The notes below the pieces were generated by a model, which was not told where the DNA came from, searched no databases, and saw nothing but the letters and a program-made list of their open reading frames with translations. A program made the position numbers and the translations under genes. Below, in pieces: positions 11,801-19,996 of a stretch of DNA of 64,000 nucleotides (position 1 is the first letter of the stretch; each line of letters begins with the position of its first letter). The stretch spans positions 124,001-188,000 of the forward strand of contig NZXG01000061.1 in NCBI GenBank assembly GCA_002701845.1. Reading direction: 5' to 3'. The stretch is from Pseudomonadales bacterium (GTDB taxonomy: Bacteria; Pseudomonadota; Gammaproteobacteria; Pseudomonadales; Ketobacteraceae).

Positions 11801-14800
11801 AGTTTCGCGGAACTGGATCAAATCAGCAATCAGTGGGCCGGATTGTTACGGACGCAAGGGGCCCAGCCGGGATCCAGAGCGGCGCTGGCTCTGGGGCGAA
11901 GTCTCCACACCCTGCCACTGTATCTGGCGGTGATCAAGACCGGGGCCGCTTATATCCCACTGGACACCAACTACCCGGCGCAGCGCATTCAGTACATCCT
12001 CAGTGACGCTGATGCCGATCTGCTGGTCACTGAAGACTGCGTTCAGCAACGCTGGCAGGCATCCGGATCAGAAGTGGTGGCAAAACGCCTGCTGTTGTTG
12101 GAGCAGGGCCTGGCGCGACTGACTGAATTCAGCGGTGCAGCGACAGCATGTCCGGATGATCCGGAAGCGGTGCTTTATTACGTCTACACCTCCGGTTCCA
12201 CCGGTCAGCCCAAGGGCGCGGGGGTATTTCACCGGGGCGAAAGCAATCTACAGGACTGGTATCTGTCGCTGCTGGCATTGCAGCCCGGCGACCGGGTGCT
12301 GCTGGTGTCGGCTTTGGGGTTTGATCTCACGCAAAAGAATCTGTTCGCGGGGCTGTGCAGCGGTGCCGCCCTGGTGATACCGGAGCAGGATGAGTACGAC
12401 CCCGAATATCTGCAGGCGTTGATTGCCCGCCATCAGGTGACCGTGATCAATTGCGCCCCTTCCGCCTTTTATCCGCTATTGGAACAGGCTCCGGCACTAT
12501 CGGGTGTCCGCCATGTGGTGTTGGGGGGCGAGCCCATCCGTACCGCTGCCGTGGCAGACTGGCTCAATGCCGGGGCCGGGCAGCGGGCGCTGACCAACAG
12601 TTATGGCCCCACGGAGTGTACCGATGTGGTGGCGGCATTTACCGTGCACCAGCTCGACCGCGAACAAACCGCTATGCCCATCGGTTCCGCGTTACCGAAT
12701 ACCCAGTTGTTCGTGGTGAATTCCCGCGGCCAGTTGATGCCCAGGGGTGCCGCCGGAGAACTGCGGATCGCCGGTGCCGGCGTCGGTGCTGGTTACTGGC
12801 AGCGGCCGGCATTGAATGAGGAGCTGTTTCATGACTGCCCCCATGCCGATGGCCGCTGGTATCGTAGCGGTGACATTTGCCGGTTCCAGTCCGACGGCCA
12901 GTTGGAATATCAGGGGCGGGCGGATTTTCAGGTGAAACTGCGGGGCCTGCGGATCGAGCTGGGGGAAGTGGACAGTCTGTTGAAAGCCTGTGCCGGTGTG
13001 CGGGATGCCCTGTCACTGGTGCGGGATGACCGGCTCTACAGTTATCTGCTGGCGGACAAGGCCGTGGATACCGCTGCGGTCATGGACGCCCTGCGTCAGC
13101 AGTTGCCCGACTACATGGTTCCCGCAGCTCTGATCACCGTGCCGGCGTGGCCCCTTACCCCCAATGGCAAAGTGGATCGCAATGCCCTGCCCACACCGGC
13201 GGCAGCCGGCGAAGAGCATTTTGTGGCGCCCAGCAATGACAGCGAGCAGCAACTGGCGGATATCTGGTGTCAGGTCTTGAAGCTGCCCCGGGTGAGTGTG
13301 ACCGCCAATTTTTTCGAAGCCGGTGGACATTCACTGCTGGCCACCCAGGTGGTGTCGCGGATGCGCAAGGCTTTTGGCATCGAGCTGTCCGTGCGGGCCC
13401 TGTTCGAGGCGCCCACCATTGCCCAGCTGGTACAGTTGATCAGTACTGCGGGCAGTGATCGGTTCCAGCAACAGGCACCGCCCCTGGAGCCGCTGAATCC
13501 CCCTAACCGGGACACCCTGTCTTTTGCCCAATACCGGCTTTGGTTCGTGGATCAGTTGAATCAGGGCAGCAGTGAATACAACCTGCCCATGGCTCTGAAA
13601 ATACAGGGGCCGCTGGACGTGGCGGTGCTGGACCGGGTGTTTGGTGAAGTGGTGTCCCGCCACGAAGTGCTGCGTACCAACTTTGCCGAAGAGGACGGGG
13701 TGCCGCGGTTGCTGGTACATGAACCCCGGCCCTGGCAATCGGAACTGGTGGATCTTAGCCAGCTGTCCGAGGATCAACAGCAGGCTGAAATTCAGCGGCG
13801 GGTGGACGCGGATGCCGCCCGCGTCTTTTCGCTGCTGGAAGACTCTCTGCTGAGCACTCGCATTCTGCGGTTGGGGCCGGAATCCCACGTGCTGTTGCTG
13901 AATATGCATCATATCGTGTCCGATGGCTGGTCCATGGGTGTACTGCTGCAGGAAATTCAGGCTCTGTATCCCGCGTTCGCCGCTGGTCAGTCCTCACCGT
14001 TACCGCCGTTGCCGATTCAGTACGCGGATTTTGCGGTATGGCAGCGCAACTGGCTGCAGGGGGAGGTGCTGGACCAGCTGCGGGATTACTGGCAGCAGGC
14101 CCTGCACGGCGCCCCGGACGTATTGCGTCTGCCCACGGACAAGCCCAGACCCAAACATCAAACCTTCAACGGCGCCCATTTGCCGGTGACTCTGGATGCG
14201 GCGTTGTCACAGCAGATTAACCGCTTCTGTGAACAAAACGATATGACACCCTTTATGGTGTTAATGGCAGCCTATCAGATCCTGCTGTCCCGCTATGCCG
14301 GGCAAAAGGACATCTGCGTGGGCATTCCCATCGCCGGACGCAACCGGGCGGAGCTGGAAGGCCTGATCGGTTTCTTCATCAATGGTCTGGTCATCCGCAC
14401 CCGGATGGAGGATAACCCCTCGGTGCTGGAATATCTGGATCAGGTGAAGGAGGTGGCCCTGGGGGCTTATGCCCATCAGGACATGCCCGCGGATCTGTTG
14501 TTGGATGCGCTGAAACTGGAGCGCAGCGCGGATACCTCACCCGGTGCCCAGGTCGGTTTTGCCTTGCAAAATGTGGCCCGGGAAACCATTCAGGCCCAGA
14601 TGGCAGGGCTCAGCATAGAACCGCTGGCGCGGGAACACAAAACCGCGAAGTACGAATTGAGCCTGATACTGCAGGAAGGGGATACGGGATTCAGCGGGGT
14701 GTTTGAATACAACACCGACCTGTTCCTGGAATCCACCATTGCGGATATGGCGCGTCATTATCGCAACACCCTCGGCGCTATGCTGGAGCACCCCGAGCAG

Positions 14801-17800
14801 ATGGTCGAGCAGATTTCCATGCTGGAGCGCGGCGAGTGTTACCGGCTGCTGCAGGTGGACCCGGCCCGCTACGAATTGCGTGAATTGTCTCCCATGCAGC
14901 GGGATATGTATTTGGATGCCCAACTGCAGCCCGACACCCTGAAAAACAGCCTGGGCTATCACTTTATTGTGGCCGGGGAGTTCGATGCGCAAGCCTGGAT
15001 CAGTGCCAACCAGGCGCTGGCCCGGGAGCAGCCTTTGCTGCGGGCCCGGCTGCTGCCCTCGGACATTCCCTACACCGATGTGGCCTATCTGCTGGTGGAC
15101 CGGGAGGCCAGCATTGAGGTGCATTTTGAAGACTGGTCCCAACGTCAGATCAGTGACCGGCAGGCGGCGGCCCATGCCCAGCAGTTAATCTGGCAGCCCT
15201 ATGATATTCATGGGGCCATGAGCCAGTATTTTCTGTTCCGGCTGGATGCGGACCGGCATCTGGCGGTGTTCCGCATGAACCATATACTGCTGGACGGCGC
15301 CGCCATGGCGGTGCAGTTACAGCAGGCCTGCGCGCTGGCGGATCAGGCCCCCCGCACGCCGGCGCCGGATATTTTTGCCGAGTATGTGGCGGACAGCCGG
15401 CGTCGTACTGACAGTTCTCCGGTACTGAAATACTGGCGCCAACAGAGTCAGACCCTGGAGGCTCTGGATTTCCCCCTGCCGGCGGCGGAGCCCCCTGCGG
15501 CACAGCGGATTGAACGCAGCTTGCGCCTGGACCACGCGCACTGGCAGCGAATTGGCGCGTTCTGTGCTGAACACCGGATCACCCCCGCGCTGTATTTCAA
15601 GGCGTTATACGGGCTGTTGATTCAGGCCTACTGCCGCAGTGAGGCGGATTTTTACCTGAGCGAAGTGATTGGGGGGCGCACCGGCCCCCATCGCCGCAGC
15701 CTGGGCAATTATTTTCAGGTACTGCCAGTGGTGTTTCCGCAGCGCCTGTTCAGTCCCCAGACCCGGTTGACGGAACTGTTGCAACACCTGCGCAGCTATC
15801 GCAAATCCGTGCGCGCCAACAGTCAGATTTCCCTGCTGGCCCAACGCCGGTTGTTGCCCCAGGGCCGGTTGAACTTCATGTTCAACTACTACAATTTTAT
15901 TCCCAGCATGAACCTGTTTGGAAAGCCCATGCAACTCAAGGCCTATCCTCAGGTGCAGGATGGCCCGGTACAATTTGTGGTGCACGAACAGGATGGCTGG
16001 GTGGAACTCAATCTGATGTATCTCAGCGACCGGTTTGCTGATTTGAGTTTCCTGCAGCGCATGGAGCAGATCAGCGAGGCGGTGCTGGAAGGCGCGGAGC
16101 GGATCGCTGATCTGGAATTGCGGCTGCCGGCGGAACAGACCGGATTCGGTGAGCTTCTGGGCGCCGATACAGCGCTGCCGTGGCCCACCGTATTACATGG
16201 TTTCCAGCATCAGGTGGTGGCCAATCCGGCGGCGGTGGCTGTGCGCCAGGGATCACGCCAACTCAGTTATGGTGAGCTGGATCAACAATCCTCGGCCCTG
16301 GCGGGTTGGCTTCAGTCTCAGGGTGTGTCCGCCGACGAGCGGGTGGCGCTGTGCCTGGCGCGCAGTCCGGATATGCTGGTGGCGGTGCTGGCGGTGATCA
16401 AGACCGGTGCTGCTTATGTGCCCCTGGACAGCAACTATCCGGTGGAGCGGCTGGCGTTGATCATGGCGGATTCCGGTGCCCGGGTGTTGTTAACTCACGG
16501 CTGCGTGCAGCAACGGTTGCAGGAAGCGGAGATGGCCCTGCCGGGTACGCAGTTGCTGCTGGACCAGGATCACCAGTGGCGTGACTGGCAACCGGTGACG
16601 CTGTCAGAGCCGCATGCCGATACACCGCTCTACGTGATCTATACCTCCGGTTCCACCGGCAGCCCCAAGGGCGCGGAAGTGACCCACGGCGGGGAAGTCA
16701 ATCTGCAACAATGGTATCTGCAGGCGGTGCAGGCCTCCGCCAAAGACCGTTTTCTGCTGCTGGGGGCGTTCGGCTTCGATCTGACCCAGAAAAATCTGTT
16801 CGCCCCGCTGCTGGCCGGGGGCAGTCTGGTGATTCCGGAAATGACCGATTACGATCTGGAGCAGGTGGCCACCACCATTGACCAGCAGCAGGTCACCGTG
16901 GTCAATTGCGCCCCCAGCGCATTTTATCCCCTGGTGGAAGGCAGTGAGCTTCCCGGTTATCCGTTTCCCGGTCTGCGCTACCTGATACTGGGGGGCGAGC
17001 CCATTCGGACAGCGGTATTACGGCCCTGGCTGCAACAGGTATCCTGCCGGCTGATCAATAGCTACGGGCCCACCGAGTGTACCGATGTGGTGGCCTGGCA
17101 CACCTATGATCCGGCGGCCGACGGAGAGCAGGTGCCCATCGGCCGGCCGCTGGCCAATACCCAGCTCTACGTGGTGGACGGCGCCGGGCAGCGCCTGCCC
17201 CCGGGTATAGTGGGTGAATTGTGTATTGCCGGCGCCGGGGTGGGCCCGGGTTATGTGAACCGGCCCGAGCTCACCAGCCGGGCTTTCGCCCCCAACCCCT
17301 ACAGCCCCGGGCAATGGTATCGCACCGGTGACCTGGTGCGGCAACGCAGTGATGGTGCCCTGGAATACCTGGGGCGGCGGGATTTTCAGGTGAAGCTGCG
17401 GGGGCTGCGGATCGAACTGGGAGAAATTGAGGCGGCACTGAGGGAACACCCCGCCATCGCCGACAGTCTGGTTCTGGTTCGGGATGAACAGCTGATGGCC
17501 TATGTGGTTGCGGCGGATGATATCCCCGTGGAAGCCATTCGCGCCAGTCTGCGTCAACGGCTGCCGGACTATATGGTACCGGCGGTGATCGTGCCCCTGC
17601 CACGCTGGCCGCTGACCCCCAATGGCAAAGTGGATCGCAAGGCATTGCCCAACCCGGAACACAGTGGCCGCCCCCCCTATGTGGCACCCCGCAATACCAC
17701 GGAAGAAAAGCTGGTCGCCATCTGGAGCCAGGTGCTGGGGGTGGAGCGTATCGGTGTCCACGACAGTTTCTTCGATCTGGGTGGCCATTCGTTGTTGGCG

Positions 17801-17986
17801 GCGCGGGCGGTGGCCAGGTTCCGCCAGGAGTTCGACGTCGATATCCAGTTGCGGGCGCTGTTTGAGTTACACACCATTGAGGATATTGCCCGTTATCTGG
17901 ACACCCTCACCTGGGCGGCGGAAGCGGCGGAGCAGGCCGGTTCCGATGCCAATGGTGGGGCGGGACGAGAAGAAGGCATGCTGTGA
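8819..17986 (+). CDS. NRPS subunit 2: docking-[C-C*-A-T]-[C-C*-A-T]
   Basis: A 3055-residue two-module synthetase. Residues 1-56 match a TubC-type N-terminal docking domain (MTVYELMAKLGAAGIKLWV start, KAPKGALTP). Module 1: C 75-515 (LSHAQQRLWFVEQL, HHIVTDGWS ~207, LCL type); C* 527-960 (LPLTSMQRDF, HHSVYDGVS ~665); A 969-1455 (YTSGSTGQPKG ~1123, FDLTQKN ~1167); T ~1497. Module 2: C 1566-2005 (HHIVSDGWS ~1697); C* 2020-2445 (LSPMQRDMY, NHILLDGAA ~2154); A 2457-2940 (FDLTQKN ~2652); T ~2983. The pocket codes read DLKNVGSDV and DLKNIGSDV. I do not recognise them as a characterised amino acid. There is no E domain, so L residues are expected. The start is fixed by the ATGA overlap with NRPS1, with GAGGAAGG just upstream. 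Two consecutive modules with doubled condensation domains are unusual. Confidence 0.97.
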   Translation: MTVYELMAKLGAAGIKLWVEAGQLKFKAPKGALTPALKEELVAHKEAVIAFLSEARVAADVGSGTIPKADRNQAIPLSHAQQRLWFVEQLNPGSSTFHIPAALFLTGLLDQAALQRAFLNLIQRHEALRTVFIQEGEEPIQVVQQWEEFPIPCEDLTQLPDAERLQAVTRLAEREVRASFDLSVGPLIRARLYKLDDNRHGLIVTMHHIVTDGWSMGVLVREIAALYAAERMGTRATLPELEIQYPDYAAWQRQWLQGEELERQLSYWRRVLDRAPAQLALPFDRPRPALQTLNGATEAVVISAELASRLRQVARQFDTTLYVVVMAAYKVVLAKWAQQKDLCVGMPVAGRNHAEVEGLIGFFVNTLVIRTRLHGNPSLRELVEQVKQQILGAQGHQDVPFEAIVEELNTPRNLSFSPLYQVALSLTGGEGTARKLTLGGLEIEPMPIELVAARLDLTMMLVDHGDAVDGMLEYNTDLFDGATIRRFLQHFQRVLQSLSNDLEQHFDALALYEEAELSEHLARDRAVDAVLPLTSMQRDFCLDSLRDPTTLRNSIGFVMPLNRVDPQRLQQAIQQVANNNAMLRSRMVGCDLPGADSLYQLILNTADIELEQQRLQVADLTPEQLQERLYDLALVPWEVEDKPLIRYFLVHADTNAQYLVIAAHHSVYDGVSKPIHLRKLALAYAGVDDAATRDADDLHRIRQWIQHNNQCMDQPTTLEYWSRELEHYQAPAARRQNPGSLQAVTWNLEQPAVAELQKWCSHQGVSLANYFRTLYLLALQRCFHQADEFALVDAISGRDEVSEGLIGCVFQFTPHVQHSSALECTEFTEVLQHNRQWKKTVGNARHISMLARQAFLARDALEFQFNYRLESVTETLNFAGEDVSLTPVQPDNSGIVKLLATRTGHGLRLRFSYYDGEFAGFDLLDRMRRVHGHVIAGNTRLAELPWLFDAERQWLLECGRGPQKSIGPGIVQRFADQVRRTPQAPAVICGEHSLSFAELDQISNQWAGLLRTQGAQPGSRAALALGRSLHTLPLYLAVIKTGAAYIPLDTNYPAQRIQYILSDADADLLVTEDCVQQRWQASGSEVVAKRLLLLEQGLARLTEFSGAATACPDDPEAVLYYVYTSGSTGQPKGAGVFHRGESNLQDWYLSLLALQPGDRVLLVSALGFDLTQKNLFAGLCSGAALVIPEQDEYDPEYLQALIARHQVTVINCAPSAFYPLLEQAPALSGVRHVVLGGEPIRTAAVADWLNAGAGQRALTNSYGPTECTDVVAAFTVHQLDREQTAMPIGSALPNTQLFVVNSRGQLMPRGAAGELRIAGAGVGAGYWQRPALNEELFHDCPHADGRWYRSGDICRFQSDGQLEYQGRADFQVKLRGLRIELGEVDSLLKACAGVRDALSLVRDDRLYSYLLADKAVDTAAVMDALRQQLPDYMVPAALITVPAWPLTPNGKVDRNALPTPAAAGEEHFVAPSNDSEQQLADIWCQVLKLPRVSVTANFFEAGGHSLLATQVVSRMRKAFGIELSVRALFEAPTIAQLVQLISTAGSDRFQQQAPPLEPLNPPNRDTLSFAQYRLWFVDQLNQGSSEYNLPMALKIQGPLDVAVLDRVFGEVVSRHEVLRTNFAEEDGVPRLLVHEPRPWQSELVDLSQLSEDQQQAEIQRRVDADAARVFSLLEDSLLSTRILRLGPESHVLLLNMHHIVSDGWSMGVLLQEIQALYPAFAAGQSSPLPPLPIQYADFAVWQRNWLQGEVLDQLRDYWQQALHGAPDVLRLPTDKPRPKHQTFNGAHLPVTLDAALSQQINRFCEQNDMTPFMVLMAAYQILLSRYAGQKDICVGIPIAGRNRAELEGLIGFFINGLVIRTRMEDNPSVLEYLDQVKEVALGAYAHQDMPADLLLDALKLERSADTSPGAQVGFALQNVARETIQAQMAGLSIEPLAREHKTAKYELSLILQEGDTGFSGVFEYNTDLFLESTIADMARHYRNTLGAMLEHPEQMVEQISMLERGECYRLLQVDPARYELRELSPMQRDMYLDAQLQPDTLKNSLGYHFIVAGEFDAQAWISANQALAREQPLLRARLLPSDIPYTDVAYLLVDREASIEVHFEDWSQRQISDRQAAAHAQQLIWQPYDIHGAMSQYFLFRLDADRHLAVFRMNHILLDGAAMAVQLQQACALADQAPRTPAPDIFAEYVADSRRRTDSSPVLKYWRQQSQTLEALDFPLPAAEPPAAQRIERSLRLDHAHWQRIGAFCAEHRITPALYFKALYGLLIQAYCRSEADFYLSEVIGGRTGPHRRSLGNYFQVLPVVFPQRLFSPQTRLTELLQHLRSYRKSVRANSQISLLAQRRLLPQGRLNFMFNYYNFIPSMNLFGKPMQLKAYPQVQDGPVQFVVHEQDGWVELNLMYLSDRFADLSFLQRMEQISEAVLEGAERIADLELRLPAEQTGFGELLGADTALPWPTVLHGFQHQVVANPAAVAVRQGSRQLSYGELDQQSSALAGWLQSQGVSADERVALCLARSPDMLVAVLAVIKTGAAYVPLDSNYPVERLALIMADSGARVLLTHGCVQQRLQEAEMALPGTQLLLDQDHQWRDWQPVTLSEPHADTPLYVIYTSGSTGSPKGAEVTHGGEVNLQQWYLQAVQASAKDRFLLLGAFGFDLTQKNLFAPLLAGGSLVIPEMTDYDLEQVATTIDQQQVTVVNCAPSAFYPLVEGSELPGYPFPGLRYLILGGEPIRTAVLRPWLQQVSCRLINSYGPTECTDVVAWHTYDPAADGEQVPIGRPLANTQLYVVDGAGQRLPPGIVGELCIAGAGVGPGYVNRPELTSRAFAPNPYSPGQWYRTGDLVRQRSDGALEYLGRRDFQVKLRGLRIELGEIEAALREHPAIADSLVLVRDEQLMAYVVAADDIPVEAIRASLRQRLPDYMVPAVIVPLPRWPLTPNGKVDRKALPNPEHSGRPPYVAPRNTTEEKLVAIWSQVLGVERIGVHDSFFDLGGHSLLAARAVARFRQEFDVDIQLRALFELHTIEDIARYLDTLTWAAEAAEQAGSDANGGAGREEGML
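10397..11700 (+). other. C* domain 1 (NRPS2 module 1)
   Basis: A second condensation-fold domain of about 430 residues between a complete LCL C domain and the A domain. It opens LPLTSMQRDFCLDSL, keeps HHSVYDG in the catalytic position, and has GLIGCVFQFTP where ordinary C domains have GFFVNTL. It also carries an FQFNY element. It is the most divergent of the five copies. Boundaries are approximate. Confidence 0.85.
14873..16150 (+). other. C* domain 2 (NRPS2 module 2), first catalytic His replaced
   Basis: Same position and signatures as the other copies: LSPMQRDMYLD, SLGNYFQVLPVVF and NFMFNYYNF. The HHxxxDG motif reads NHILLDG, so the first His is Asn while the second His and the Asp-Gly remain. 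In C domains the second His is the one usually considered catalytic, so activity is not excluded. Boundaries are approximate. Confidence 0.85.
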
Positions 17987-18015
17987 CCGGATGCGCCCGA
18001 ACACGGCCGGGGTCG

Positions 18016-18034
18016 GGCAGGGGAAAACCCTGCC
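18016..18034 (+). other. Short perfect hairpin after NRPS2
   Basis: A seven-base-pair perfect stem (GGCAGGG / CCCTGCC) with loop GAAAA lies 30 bases after the NRPS2 stop and before the diguanylate cyclase gene. No T-run follows, so it is not a standard intrinsic terminator. It could affect mRNA stability or reduce read-through. Confidence 0.45.
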
Positions 18035-18090
18035 GGAACCGGTTATACTGGCGCCACTCTCATTAACCGACGGACTCAGGTAGCGGGCCT

Positions 18091-19872
18091 ATGCTGGCGG
18101 CACACCGATGCGTTCTTTTATGGCTGGCACTGGCGCTGAGCTGCTGGGCATCGGCAACACCGGCGCAAACCATTCGGGTGGTGCCGGCGTTCGCCCTCTA
18201 CTCCGGGGAGCCCGGAGCACTGACTCCCACCCAGTTTCCGTCCGTTGCCGCGCTGATCGACGCCTATGACTTTGATCCCCTGCAAGGCCGGCGCAATCTG
18301 GGCTATACCCGTCAGGAGCACTGGGGTCTGATTGATCTGACCCGGCTTCCTGCTGCCTGGCGGCCGGCGTCACAGGCCCTCTGGCTGGAATACGGTTACC
18401 CCGCCGCCGATGAGGTGGATGTGTATGGTGGTTCCGCCAGCGGCTGGCAGTTGCTGGGAAAAGCGGGGGATATCCGGCCCTGGAATGCACGCCAGCGCTA
18501 TGGTCCTAATTTTTACTTTTCGATCCCCGAATCCAGCACTCATCTGCTGGTGCGGGTCAGGACCCAGGGTTCGACTCAGTTTCCCCTGGCGCTGTATTCG
18601 GCATCAGGGTTACAGCGGCATCTCTTCAATCAGGCTATGATTGACGGCCTGCTGTTTGGTGCCCTGGGGATCATGGTGCTCTACAACCTGTTCATCTACC
18701 TGATGATGCGGGATCGCGTCTATCTCTACTACGTGTTGCTGATTTCGGCGGTCACCCTCACTCAATTCACCTTGTCGGGCTATGGCACCATGTACCTGTG
18801 GCGGAGTGACCCTGTCTGGATGAGCGTGCATATTCTGCCCATATCCGTGGGATTGTGCCTGATGTTTGTGGCGCTGTTTACCCGCCGGATTCTGGGTATC
18901 CCCGGCTTCAGTCCATTGTTCAATCGGCTGCTGCTACTGGAATTTATACTCAGCGGAGCACTGCTGGCAGCGGGGCTGGTGACGGCAGGACAGTGGCTGA
19001 TGCAGGCCACGGCGCTCTGGCCCATCGTGGTGGTGCTCACCAGCCTGCTGGCGGGACTGTGGGCGGCTTTCCGCCAACAGCCCGCCGCCGGCCTGTTTCT
19101 GGGCGGCTGGGGTGGGGGCTTGCTGGGGGCGGCGGTGTTTGCCGCACAACAGCACGGCTGGCTGCCCCTGAACCCGGTGACTGCCAATTCCCTCAAGGCC
19201 GGGGTGCTGCTGACGGCGTTGCTACTGTCTTTTTCCCTGGCGTCCCACATTCGCAAACTGCGGGAGGAGCGCGCCAGCTTCGAGCGGGAGGCCCGGGAAA
19301 ACTACGCCCTGGCGTTGGTGGACGGGCTTACCGGGGTGCCCAACCGGCGGGCGTTCGATGAACGACTTGGCAACGAAATCAACCGCTGTCGGCGGGACAA
19401 GCGCAGTATCGCTCTGTTGATGGTGGACATTGATTACTTCAAGAACTTCAATGATGCCTATGGCCACCAGCAGGGTGACGATACCCTGGTGCGCACGGCG
19501 CTGATCATGCGCAAGTGTCTGCGCCGGCCCTCGGATGCACTGTTCCGTTACGGTGGCGAGGAGTTCAGTATCGTGTTGCCGGATACGGATCTGGAGGGGG
19601 CCCAGCATACCGCCCGCCGGGTGATGGCGGCCATCGAGCGGCTGGCGGTACCGCACCAGGCCAGTCCGTTCAAGCAGGTGACGGTCAGTATTGGGGGCAC
19701 GGTTGCCAGAAATGCTAGTATTGAAATGGAGGACTTCATACAGTTGGCGGATCAGGCGCTCTACCAGGCCAAACATCGGGGCCGCAACTCTCTGGTGATG
19801 GTGGAGGAGCGGGAGAATCCGGTGGTGAATATTGGCGATTATTTCAAAAACACACCAAAAGACACTTTGTAA
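18091..19872 (+). CDS. 7TMR-DISM membrane diguanylate cyclase (GGDEF)
   Basis: A 593-residue inner-membrane enzyme predicted to make cyclic di-GMP from two GTP. Residues 1-25 form a Sec signal peptide (hydrophobic LLWLALALSCWASATPA). Residues ~26-175 are a periplasmic 7TMR-DISMED2-like sensor region, ~180-385 hold about seven hydrophobic segments (7TMR-DISM_7TM), and ~390-410 are a short charged linker. Residues ~415-575 are the GGDEF domain: DGLTGVPNRRAFDE, DIDYFKNFND, active-site GGEEF at ~488 and an upstream RPSD that fits the RxxD product-inhibition site five residues before it. Catalytic residues are intact. It lies between two NRPS genes on the same strand, separated by 104 and 124 bases, and has no evident biosynthetic role. 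It could control the cluster, be a later insertion, or be carried passively. The ligand cannot be inferred. Confidence 0.93.
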   Translation: MLAAHRCVLLWLALALSCWASATPAQTIRVVPAFALYSGEPGALTPTQFPSVAALIDAYDFDPLQGRRNLGYTRQEHWGLIDLTRLPAAWRPASQALWLEYGYPAADEVDVYGGSASGWQLLGKAGDIRPWNARQRYGPNFYFSIPESSTHLLVRVRTQGSTQFPLALYSASGLQRHLFNQAMIDGLLFGALGIMVLYNLFIYLMMRDRVYLYYVLLISAVTLTQFTLSGYGTMYLWRSDPVWMSVHILPISVGLCLMFVALFTRRILGIPGFSPLFNRLLLLEFILSGALLAAGLVTAGQWLMQATALWPIVVVLTSLLAGLWAAFRQQPAAGLFLGGWGGGLLGAAVFAAQQHGWLPLNPVTANSLKAGVLLTALLLSFSLASHIRKLREERASFEREARENYALALVDGLTGVPNRRAFDERLGNEINRCRRDKRSIALLMVDIDYFKNFNDAYGHQQGDDTLVRTALIMRKCLRRPSDALFRYGGEEFSIVLPDTDLEGAQHTARRVMAAIERLAVPHQASPFKQVTVSIGGTVARNASIEMEDFIQLADQALYQAKHRGRNSLVMVEERENPVVNIGDYFKNTPKDTL

Positions 19873-19917
19873 CCTCTTTAAACTTAAGTGGAAATTCATC
19901 AAAATTAACGGTTTACC

Positions 19918-19934
19918 CAAGCCTCGCCGGCTTG
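19918..19934 (+). other. Small inverted repeat upstream of NRPS3
   Basis: CAAGCC-TCGCC-GGCTTG forms a perfect six-base-pair hairpin in the 124-base gap between the cyclase and NRPS3. There is no T-run and no convincing -35/-10 pair in the gap. NRPS3 itself has a good ribosome binding site (AGGAAG) before its ATG. Confidence 0.3.
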
Positions 19935-19996
19935 CGGCCAATCCGGCATAAACAAGCGGTATACCAATAACAATAAAGGCGGATTACAGGAAGAAT

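Noticed and set aside
18016-18034. Intrinsic terminator for NRPS2
   Set aside because: The hairpin is good but no T-run follows, so it is listed only as a hairpin.
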